Part shown: positions 1 through 5,102 of the stretch, piece after piece | How the letters are laid out: each line of letters opens with the position of its first letter | Numbering within the stretch: the stretch's first letter is position 1 | Assembly (NCBI GenBank): GCA_018971905.1 | Contig: JAGWZS010000141.1 | Location: 1 to 5,102 of the forward strand | Reading direction: 5' to 3' | DNA length: 5,102 nucleotides | DNA from: Rhodospirillales bacterium | Lineage (GTDB): Bacteria > Pseudomonadota > Alphaproteobacteria > Acetobacterales > Acetobacteraceae | Translations under genes and position numbers: made by a program | Notes under the pieces: model-generated | Databases searched by the model: none | What the model saw: the letters and a program-made list of their open reading frames with translations, nothing else | Told to the model about the DNA's origin: nothing

Positions 1-840
1 CGCGCCGCCGCCGCCTTAAACCTCACCCAGGCGGCTGTCTCCGCCTCCATCGCCGCGCTGGAAAATCAGCATGACGTGAAATTATTCGACCGTGTGGGCC
101 GCAACATCACGCTCACTGAAACCGGGCGGCTGTTTCTGCAAGAGGCCCGCGCCGTTCTGGCCCGTGCGGGTGCCGCACAAACGGCGCTGCGCGATTATGC
201 CGGGCTGAAGCACGGGCGGCTTGCCGTATATGCCAGCCAGACCATCGCCAGCTATTATCTGCCTCGGCTGATCGTGGAATTTCACCGTCAACACCCCGGT
301 TTTACAATTGAACTTGCCATCGGCAACACCGCGCAGGTGGCCAAGGCTGTGACGGAGGGCATGGCTGAGCTGGGGTTTGTGGAAGGCCCGCTGGAGGCGC
401 CATCCCTGCATGTGGAACCCGTGACGGGCGAGCGCATGGCAGTGGTGGTTGCCCCAAGCCACCCCTGGGCCAAAGGCGCTGAGCTCACCAACGCGGATTT
501 GCGCCGCCAGGGCTGGGTATTCCGCGAGGAAGGGTCCGGCACGCGGGAGGCATTTTTGGCCGCGATGCGCGAACGGGGGATCATGCCAGAACAGCTGAAT
601 GTCATCCTCACCCTGCCCTCTAACGAGGCCGTGCGCGAAGCGGTGGCAGAAGGTGCTGGAGCGGCCTGCCTATCACCGCTTGTGTGCGGGCGCACCCTTG
701 CCGCCGGAGTTCTGAAACGAGCAAATATCTTGCTGCCTCCTCGCCCTTTTCAGGCCGTGCGGCATAAGGAGCGTTACGTGCCAAAGGCGGCGGCGGCGTT
801 TCTGGAGCTGGCCCGCGCAACGCCGCCACTCGTTAAATAA
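1..840 (+). CDS. LysR-type transcriptional regulator, CysL/CbbR-like (5' partial)
   Basis: The reading frame is open from base 1 to TAA at 838-840, giving 279 residues. LysR proteins are usually about 300 residues, so roughly 20 N-terminal residues and the true start lie left of the window; the in-frame GTG at 76 would delete the DNA-binding helix and is not the start. Residues 1-45 carry the winged helix-turn-helix: LNLTQAAVSASIAALE, then KLFDR and the ITLTETG wing, followed by the linker helix. From about residue 70 comes a periplasmic-binding-protein-like effector domain. It has GNTAQV, ELGFVEGP and EEGSGTR (residues 176-182), features I associate with the CysL/CbbR branch, whose known members respond to sulfur or carbon metabolites. 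The effector cannot be read from the sequence. The gene runs in the same direction as the two transporter genes and lldD, 11 nt before the first, so it is probably co-transcribed and autoregulated from a promoter outside the window. Most LysR genes are instead divergent from their target. Family assignment is firm; the subgroup is moderate. Confidence 0.92.
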   Translation, partial: RAAAALNLTQAAVSASIAALENQHDVKLFDRVGRNITLTETGRLFLQEARAVLARAGAAQTALRDYAGLKHGRLAVYASQTIASYYLPRLIVEFHRQHPGFTIELAIGNTAQVAKAVTEGMAELGFVEGPLEAPSLHVEPVTGERMAVVVAPSHPWAKGAELTNADLRRQGWVFREEGSGTREAFLAAMRERGIMPEQLNVILTLPSNEAVREAVAEGAGAACLSPLVCGRTLAAGVLKRANILLPPRPFQAVRHKERYVPKAAAAFLELARATPPLVK

Positions 841-851
841 TCAAAACAACA

Positions 852-1388
852 ATGCCGCCAAGGCTCACCCGCACACAATTGTTCACAGGCTTCTTCCAGG
901 CCGGAATCATGGGGTTCGGCGGCGTGCTGCCCATCATCCGGCGGTTGATGGTGGATGAAAAATGCTGGCTCACGCAAATGGAATTCAATGAGCTGTTTTC
1001 CCTCTGCCAGTCGCTTCCAGGGGCGAATGTCGTGAATCTGAGCTTTGCCTTTGGCGCGCGCGAGGCTGGCATTACCGGAGCGGCGGCGGCGGCGCTGGGG
1101 CTGCTCTGCGCGCCGGTTTGCATCGTGCTTGGCCTGGCTTGGCTATATGGGCAATATGGCGCCCTGCCAACGGTACGCCACGCGCTGCTGGGGCTGGCGG
1201 CCACGGCGGCGGGGCTGGCACTGGGTTCGGGCTTGCGCATCGCGGTGCCCATTCTCACGCTGCCGCGCAATGTGCTGCTGGCCGTGGCCGTGTATGGGCT
1301 GGCCTTCGGGCTGCATCTGTCCCTGCCGCTCATCGTATTGCTGGCGCTGCCCGTTTCGCTGCTGCTGGCCTGGCGGGCGGCGCCATGA
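852..1388 (+). CDS. Short CHR-family transporter subunit 1 (chromate transporter type)
   Basis: This 178-residue membrane protein is one CHR domain (Chromate_transp family), half the size of two-domain ChrA proteins (about 400 residues). It shows the family's GFGG glycine motif (residues 21-24), the polar stretch with KCWLTQMEF (37-45), and LPGANV (55-60), equivalent to the usual PGPN motif but with Ala in place of the second Pro. Hydrophobic stretches at about 73-100, 110-130, 132-153 and 156-175 are likely membrane segments. The ATG at 852 is the first start after an in-frame stop at 834-836. No Shine-Dalgarno sequence is visible before it, and the regulator gene stops only 11 nt upstream, so reinitiation is plausible. 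Its 3' end overlaps the second CHR gene (ATGA). Short CHR proteins are known to come as adjacent pairs that act together, for example YwrA/YwrB of Bacillus subtilis. The substrate is not shown: family members export chromate, but many paralogues have no tested role. Confidence 0.88.
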   Translation: MPPRLTRTQLFTGFFQAGIMGFGGVLPIIRRLMVDEKCWLTQMEFNELFSLCQSLPGANVVNLSFAFGAREAGITGAAAAALGLLCAPVCIVLGLAWLYGQYGALPTVRHALLGLAATAAGLALGSGLRIAVPILTLPRNVLLAVAVYGLAFGLHLSLPLIVLLALPVSLLLAWRAAP

Positions 1389-1909
1389 GCCTGAACATGC
1401 TGGGGCAAATCGCCGCGCTGTTTGGCAAGCTCTCATTGCTGGCCGTGGGCGGGGCCAACAGCACGGTGCCGGAGATCGCGCGGATCACGGTTGGCGAGAA
1501 ACATTGGCTCACCGCCTCGCAGTTTTCACAATTCTACGCCATTGCCAACGCCGCACCCGGGCCGAATGTGATGATCGTGACAATGCTTGGCGCGCATGTG
1601 GCCGGCATAGCGGGCGGGCTGGTGGCCACGGCGGCAATGGTTCTGCCGGCCGGCATCGCCGCCGCTATCGTGGCCTGCCAGTTTAACAAGCACCGCGAGG
1701 CGCGCTGGCGGCACGTGGCGCAGGCATCGCTGCTGCCCATCACCGCCGGGCTGGTGCTGGCGGCGGCCTGCGTGCTGGCCCGGCAATCGGACACCGGCTG
1801 GCTCACCGCGGCACTCACCCTCCTCACCGCTTTATGCACCTGGCGTACCAGGCTGCATCCGCTATGGCTGCTTGGCGCGGGCGCCCTGGCCGGGATATTG
1901 TTTTTGTAA
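1385..1909 (+). CDS. Short CHR-family transporter subunit 2 (chromate transporter type)
   Basis: The product has 174 residues and is the second single-CHR-domain protein. Motifs are [10 protein letters not shown] (22-31), HWLTASQF (40-47) and APGPNV (57-62), which together identify the CHR family. Hydrophobic stretches lie at about 10-24, 63-99, 113-132, 138-151 and 159-174. The start at 1385 lies in the ATGA overlap with the stop of the first CHR gene. The frame stays open further upstream (an ATG at 1118), but that extension runs inside the first CHR gene and is Gly/Ala/Arg-rich non-protein-like sequence. The overlap suggests translational coupling and a fixed ratio of the two subunits. The proteins share motif order but differ clearly in sequence, as expected for two halves of opposite membrane orientation forming one transporter. 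lldD follows after 16 nt. Chromate is the classic family substrate; I do not see evidence for a specific anion. Confidence 0.88.
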   Translation: MSLNMLGQIAALFGKLSLLAVGGANSTVPEIARITVGEKHWLTASQFSQFYAIANAAPGPNVMIVTMLGAHVAGIAGGLVATAAMVLPAGIAAAIVACQFNKHREARWRHVAQASLLPITAGLVLAAACVLARQSDTGWLTAALTLLTALCTWRTRLHPLWLLGAGALAGILFL

Positions 1910-1925
1910 GAAGATCGTCCGCACC

Positions 1926-3062
1926 ATGATCATTTCCTCCGCCACGGATTTCCGCGAGGCCGCGCGCCGGCGCCTGCCACCCTTCCTGTTTCATTATGCC
2001 GATGGCGGCGCCTATGCGGAACAAACCCTGCGGCGCAATGTGTCAGACCTCGCGGATCTCGCCCTGCGCCAGCGTGTTTTGAAGAACGTGGCGGACTGCG
2101 ACCTCTCCACCACGCTACTCGGGCAGGAAATGGCGATGCCGGTGGCCATCGCGCCGGTTGGCCTCGCAGGCATGTATGCAAGGCGTGGCGAGGTGCAGGC
2201 CGCCCGCGCGGCCGAGGCAGCGGGCATTCCCTTCACGCTTTCCACAGTTTCCGTCTGCCCGATTGAGGAAGTGCAGAACGCGGTGCGCAAGCCGATCTGG
2301 TTTCAGCTCTATGTGCTGAAAGACCGTGGTTTCATGCGCAACGCTTTGGAGCGCGCCTGGGCGGCGGGCATCACCACCCTCATCTTCACGGTGGACATGC
2401 CGGTGCCAGGAGCGCGTTACCGGGACGCGCATTCCGGCATGTCCGGCCCCGCTGGCCCGGCGCGGCGGGTGTGGCAAGCCCTGCGGCACCCGCGCTGGGC
2501 AATTGATGTCGGCTTGCTGGGCCGCCCGCACGACCTTGGCAATGTTTCGGCCTATCTCGGCAAGCCGACGAAGCTGGAGGATTACATCGCCTGGCTGGGT
2601 GCGAATTTCGACCCCGCCATTGCCTGGGCGGACCTGCAATGGCTGCGGGAATTTTGGAAGGGCAAGATCGTCATCAAAGGCATTCTGGACCCCGAGGACG
2701 CGCGCGAGGCGGTGAAATTCGGCGCGGACGGCATCGTCGTCTCCAATCATGGTGGGCGGCAGCTGGATGGCGTTCTCTCCGCCGCCCGCGCCCTGCCACG
2801 CATTGTGGACGCAGTAGCGGGTGAGCTGACGGTGCTTGCCGACGGCGGGGTGCGCTCAGGCCTGGATGTGGTGCGGATGCTGGCCCTGGGTGCCGATGCG
2901 GTGCTGCTGGGCCGGGCCTATATCTACGCCATGGCCCATGGTGGCGAGGCCGGGGTGACGAAATTGCTGGAGATTATCGCCAAGGAGATGCGGGTGGCCA
3001 TGGCGCTGACGGGGGTCACGAAAATCTCGCAGATCAACGCGGAGATTCTCAACCTGAGTTGA
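1926..3062 (+). CDS. lldD: FMN-dependent L-lactate dehydrogenase (quinone-linked)
   Basis: The protein has 378 residues and aligns almost without gaps to E. coli LldD, as I recall that sequence, from MIIS through [40 protein letters not shown] and [12 protein letters not shown] to [11 protein letters not shown]. It is an FMN TIM barrel of the alpha-hydroxy-acid oxidase family. The key residues fall at the expected positions: Tyr24, Tyr129, Arg164, Lys251, catalytic base His275 and Arg278. It oxidises L-lactate to pyruvate at the inner face of the cytoplasmic membrane and passes electrons to quinone. The ATG at 1926 is chosen because it gives the family N-terminus; an in-frame ATG at 1872 would add 18 unrelated residues overlapping the CHR gene. 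The ribosome binding site is weak (AGAAG at 1909-1913, 12 nt away). The C-terminus is about 18 residues shorter than E. coli LldD, after the conserved barrel, so activity should not suffer. No lactate permease gene is visible; the CHR pair stands immediately upstream. Confidence 0.96.
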   Translation: MIISSATDFREAARRRLPPFLFHYADGGAYAEQTLRRNVSDLADLALRQRVLKNVADCDLSTTLLGQEMAMPVAIAPVGLAGMYARRGEVQAARAAEAAGIPFTLSTVSVCPIEEVQNAVRKPIWFQLYVLKDRGFMRNALERAWAAGITTLIFTVDMPVPGARYRDAHSGMSGPAGPARRVWQALRHPRWAIDVGLLGRPHDLGNVSAYLGKPTKLEDYIAWLGANFDPAIAWADLQWLREFWKGKIVIKGILDPEDAREAVKFGADGIVVSNHGGRQLDGVLSAARALPRIVDAVAGELTVLADGGVRSGLDVVRMLALGADAVLLGRAYIYAMAHGGEAGVTKLLEIIAKEMRVAMALTGVTKISQINAEILNLS

Positions 3063-3085
3063 TCGCGCCACGCGGCGATAAGAAT

Positions 3086-3120
3086 AATATTCCAAAATTT
3101 ATTGATTTAGTGGAAATATT
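3086..3120. repeat. Imperfect AT-rich inverted repeat over the tsdA promoter
   Basis: The arms AATATTCCA (3086-3094) and TGGAAATATT (3111-3120) are complementary apart from one extra A in the right arm. AAAT (3095-3098) and ATTT (3105-3108) could extend the pairing inward with a small bulge. The right arm contains the proposed -35 box, which suits a repressor or activator operator better than a terminator: the stem is AT-rich and no T-run follows. The binding protein is unknown. Confidence 0.45.
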
Positions 3121-3139
3121 GGTTGCATCTTAATATAAT
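3111..3139 (+). promoter_or_regulatory. Sigma70-like promoter for the diheme cytochrome gene
   Basis: A perfect -10 box TATAAT lies at 3134-3139, and TGGAAA at 3111-3116 matches four of six bases of the -35 consensus, with a 17-nt spacer. Transcription would start near 3146, leaving a leader of about 30 nt that contains the GGAG ribosome binding site at 3165-3168, 7 nt before the ATG at 3176. It sits in the only AT-rich stretch of the window, between the stop of lldD and the cytochrome gene, so the cytochrome gene is probably its own transcription unit. The boxes are seen directly; activity is inferred. Confidence 0.6.
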
Positions 3140-3175
3140 TATACCATAAACAACTAAAACGTCTGGAGCCGCCCC

Positions 3176-4030
3176 ATGAAGATTGTTCGCGCTGCCTTGC
3201 TCGCCACATGCTTTGCCGCGCCGGGGCTTGCCGCCGCCCAAACCTTGCAGGGCTTGCCGCCCGGGCCGCTGGGCCAGGCGATTCAGCGCGGGCATGACAT
3301 GATGATGAACAGCAGCGGCAGCACGGAGGCAAAGCCCTACGTGGGCAATGCGCTCAATTGCAGCTCGTGCCATATCAATGCGGGCGACACCTCAGCCCCC
3401 GGCAATTTTCATGAAACCGCCAGCAAGTTCCCCGCGTACTCAAAACGCGAAGGTGCTGTGATCACGCTGGAAGACCGCATCGCGAATTGTTTCATGCGCA
3501 GCATGAACGGTATGCGCCCCAGCACAGACAGCCCGGTGGTGGTGGACATGGCCGCCTACATAAACTGGCTGGACAAGGGCCAGCCGATTGCAACCCCGCC
3601 CGCACCCGCCAACCCAAGCCCTTACCCCGCCATGCTGAAAGCCGCCACCCCAGCTGATGTAACCGCGGGGCAAACGGTTTTCACGGCCAATTGCGCCGCC
3701 TGCCATGGCACGGATGGCGCCGGTCTGGGCAGCTTTCCGCCCCTGTGGGGGCCAAAGAGTTTCAATGCCGGGGCGGGGCTCGCCAATATCGCTAAGCTGG
3801 CAACATGGGTGAAGGGCAACATGCCGCTCGGCAACCCGCACCTTACCCCGCAACAGGCGTTTCAGGTGGCGCTGTATATCAACACGCGCCCCCGGCCGGA
3901 TTTCGTGCTGAGCCAGCATCTGGCCCCCGGGCATGACTACAACGCCTCCGTGCACGCGGAAACAGACACAGTGGCCAGTAATCTCCAAAAAGCCGGGCTT
4001 TCCCTGCAAAGCCTCACCGGCGGCCCATAA
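3176..4030 (+). CDS. tsdA: Periplasmic diheme cytochrome c, thiosulfate dehydrogenase / tetrathionate reductase (TsdA type)
   Basis: The product has 284 residues. Residues 1-21 look like a Sec signal peptide (MKIVR, hydrophobic core, cleavage near LAAA/QT). Two heme c sites follow: CSSCH (62-66) and CAACH (173-177). The first domain carries the TsdA pattern: Arg91, Arg101, Cys105 and Ser109 in KREG...EDRIANCFMRSMNG. Their spacing equals that of active-site Arg82, Arg92, Cys96 and Ser100 recalled for Allochromatium vinosum TsdA, where the Cys is the unusual distal ligand of catalytic heme 1. In the second domain VKGNMPLG (212-219) supplies Met216 as probable distal ligand of heme 2, with Lys213 and Asn215 beside it. 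TsdA joins two thiosulfate molecules to tetrathionate in the periplasm and can work in reverse in some species. No tsdB or other dedicated electron partner is visible nearby. The start is supported by GGAG 7 nt upstream and by the signal peptide. A generic diheme c-type cytochrome is the alternative; the Arg/Cys/Ser spacing argues for TsdA. Confidence 0.87.
   Translation: MKIVRAALLATCFAAPGLAAAQTLQGLPPGPLGQAIQRGHDMMMNSSGSTEAKPYVGNALNCSSCHINAGDTSAPGNFHETASKFPAYSKREGAVITLEDRIANCFMRSMNGMRPSTDSPVVVDMAAYINWLDKGQPIATPPAPANPSPYPAMLKAATPADVTAGQTVFTANCAACHGTDGAGLGSFPPLWGPKSFNAGAGLANIAKLATWVKGNMPLGNPHLTPQQAFQVALYINTRPRPDFVLSQHLAPGHDYNASVHAETDTVASNLQKAGLSLQSLTGGP
3987..4001 (-). terminator. Possible weak terminator of the minus-strand gene, inside the tsdA 3' end
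   Basis: On the minus strand the sequence reads AAAGC-CCG-GCTTT followed by two more T, a 5-bp hairpin with a run of five T. It lies about 35 nt beyond the stop of the minus-strand transferase gene, within the last codons of tsdA. The stem is short with only two GC pairs, so it may be coincidence. No better terminator is visible in the 6-nt gap between the convergent genes. Confidence 0.22.
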
Positions 4031-4036
4031 GCCGCG

Positions 4037-5102
4037 CTAAGGCCCGCAAACCAGGCCGGGGCAGTTCATAACCGCCACCACCGCGCGGCTTTTATCATCG
4101 GCGCGGATGGCCACGCGCACGCTGCCCGGCGGAACCACCTCGCCAGGGCGCAGCAGCAGAATGCGCATGGCATCGGGCGCCGCCGCAATAAAGGGGCCGG
4201 GCACGCCCACACCGTCATTGCCATAGGGCAGCGCCACCAGCGCGCCAGGGTAGGCGGCGGCAAGGTGTGCCGCGCGCCCCTGCGGCTGCATGGTGGCGGG
4301 GGCGAGCATCAGCCCCGCCACGGCGGCGGCGCCAACACTCAACCACAGTACCAGCACCGCCCGTGGCAGCGCCGGGGCAATGGCCAGCGCCACCCAGGGC
4401 AGGGCAAATGCCAGATAGCGAATTTCAATGGGCGTGGTGCGAAACACCAGCCCCAGCGCCAGCAGCCCGGCGGGCGTGGCGGCGGCCAGCGCCAAAAACC
4501 CCCTGCCCTGGGCCTGTTTGGCTGCAAAGCCAACGCCCGCCAGCGCCAGCAGCCCCAGCAAGGCCGCCACCACACCTCCCAGGCGCCCGGCGTAAAGCGG
4601 CAGCCCGCCAAACAGTGCCGCCCCGCCATCGCGCAACAACCCGGCCAGGGCTGGCCCCCAGACGAAGGCCGGAAACTGCCCGTTGCGGGAACCATGCTGG
4701 GCCAGAAAAAACCAGACACAGAGGCCAAGAAACGGCAGCATGGCCGCCAGGGCCGCAACCGCCCGCCGCCATACCCGCCAGCAAAGCCAGGCCAGCATCG
4801 CGGCGCTGGTGAAAACGGCCAAATAATCAGAGAATACGGCGGCGCCAAAACACAGCCCGGCGGCCCAGGCGGCACCCGGCTCGCGCTTGGCGCGCAGGGC
4901 AAAATAAACGCCCCAGATGTTCAACGCCTGCACCAGCGCATAAGGCCGGGCCAAAATGCCGGTGTAGCAAAACCCGTAGGAGAGCAGGGCCAGCGCCAGC
5001 ACCGGCAGCGCCGGCAGGCGGCAAAACCGGGCGATGCGCGAAAGCCCGGCCAGCCCCGCCAGCGTGAACCCCACGGAAAGCAGCCGGGCGGTGAACCAGC
5101 CC
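4037..5102 (-). CDS. GT39/PMT_2-like membrane glycosyltransferase (5' partial)
   Basis: The minus-strand frame is open from the right edge to TAG at 4039-4037, giving about 354 residues. Earlier codons in frame (GWFTARLLSVGF) also read like protein, so the GTG at 5074-5072 is probably not the start and the N-terminus lies outside the window. The protein is highly hydrophobic, with many Leu/Ala/Gly-rich membrane segments from the start to about residue 270, then a more polar C-terminal tail ending CPGLVCGP. The segment TARLLS and the motif ARPYAL (about residues 51-56 of the visible part) are typical of bacterial GT39 / PMT_2 (ArnT-like) proteins, which move a sugar from a polyprenyl-phosphate donor to lipid or protein on the periplasmic side. 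The first extracytoplasmic loop with the acidic catalytic residues would be in the missing part, so activity cannot be judged. Full-length relatives have roughly 450-500 residues. It converges on tsdA with 6 nt between stops and has no visible link to it. Acceptor unknown. Confidence 0.72.
   Translation of the reverse strand, partial: GWFTARLLSVGFTLAGLAGLSRIARFCRLPALPVLALALLSYGFCYTGILARPYALVQALNIWGVYFALRAKREPGAAWAAGLCFGAAVFSDYLAVFTSAAMLAWLCWRVWRRAVAALAAMLPFLGLCVWFFLAQHGSRNGQFPAFVWGPALAGLLRDGGAALFGGLPLYAGRLGGVVAALLGLLALAGVGFAAKQAQGRGFLALAAATPAGLLALGLVFRTTPIEIRYLAFALPWVALAIAPALPRAVLVLWLSVGAAAVAGLMLAPATMQPQGRAAHLAAAYPGALVALPYGNDGVGVPGPFIAAAPDAMRILLLRPGEVVPPGSVRVAIRADDKSRAVVAVMNCPGLVCGP

Noticed and set aside
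833..1408. Long minus-strand open frame (191 codons) opposite the first CHR gene
   Set aside because: Its translation is Ser/Ala/Pro-rich with no recognisable motifs, and the plus strand carries a clear CHR-family protein. It is a by-product of GC-rich codon use.
1045..1686. Plus-strand open frame (213 codons) spanning both CHR genes
   Set aside because: It is rich in Arg, Cys and Trp, has no membrane or domain pattern, and is out of frame with two well-supported genes.
1872..1925. Upstream in-frame ATG for lldD adding 18 residues
   Set aside because: The extension overlaps the CHR gene and has no counterpart in LldD, while the ATG at 1926 gives the conserved MIIS start.
3062..3079. ATCGC/GCGAT hairpin just after the lldD stop as a terminator
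   Set aside because: The stem is only 5 bp (or 4 bp in the alternative fold) and no T-run follows.
3103..3116. TTGAT as an FNR-type site upstream of tsdA
   Set aside because: Only one half-site is present; the expected ATCAA after four bases is absent (TGGAA instead).
3200..3211. Lipobox (LATC, Cys12) in the cytochrome signal peptide
   Set aside because: Thr before the Cys is unfavourable and the Cys lies within the hydrophobic core; cleavage by signal peptidase I near LAAA/QT fits better.
4020..4035. GCGGC/GCCGC hairpin around the tsdA stop as a bidirectional terminator
   Set aside because: The stem is 5 bp with no T-run on either strand; such short GC dyads are frequent in this DNA.
4267..4812. 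Plus-strand open frame (181 codons) opposite the transferase gene
   Set aside because: The translation is Pro/Arg/Ala-rich low-complexity sequence, typical of the antisense of a Leu/Ala/Gly-rich membrane protein in GC-rich DNA.

Overview
The window looks like chromosomal DNA from a GC-rich proteobacterium. Lactate dehydrogenase similarity, gene style and the sulfur/respiratory gene content fit an alphaproteobacterium, perhaps Acetobacteraceae such as Acidiphilium or Acidocella relatives. That placement is inference from protein resemblance, not from a marker gene. Coding is dense. The only clearly AT-rich stretch is the intergenic region at about 3080-3160.

Layout, left to right. Positions 1-3062 hold four plus-strand genes packed as one apparent operon: a LysR-type regulator (5' end outside the window) with a CysL/CbbR-like effector domain, two short CHR-family (chromate transporter type) membrane proteins whose genes overlap by ATGA, and an FMN-dependent L-lactate dehydrogenase very close to E. 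coli LldD. Gaps are 11 nt, a 4-nt overlap and 16 nt. An AT-rich intergenic region follows (3063-3175), with a sigma70-like promoter and an imperfect dyad covering its -35 box. It drives a separate plus-strand gene (3176-4030) for a periplasmic diheme cytochrome c recognisable as a TsdA-type thiosulfate dehydrogenase/tetrathionate reductase. A minus-strand gene, cut by the right edge, converges on it with a 6-nt gap. It encodes a polytopic membrane protein resembling GT39/PMT_2 (ArnT-like) lipid-linked sugar transferases.

How they may work together. LldD feeds electrons from L-lactate to the quinone pool at the inner face of the membrane, and TsdA exchanges electrons with thiosulfate/tetrathionate in the periplasm. 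The CHR pair probably forms one antiparallel two-subunit anion transporter. Its place in an operon with lldD, where a lactate permease is often found, and with a regulator of the CysL type raises the question of what anion it moves. I see no clearly novel system. The most interesting points are this LysR-CHR-CHR-lldD arrangement, the K-x-N-M heme-2 region of TsdA, and the dyad over the tsdA promoter.
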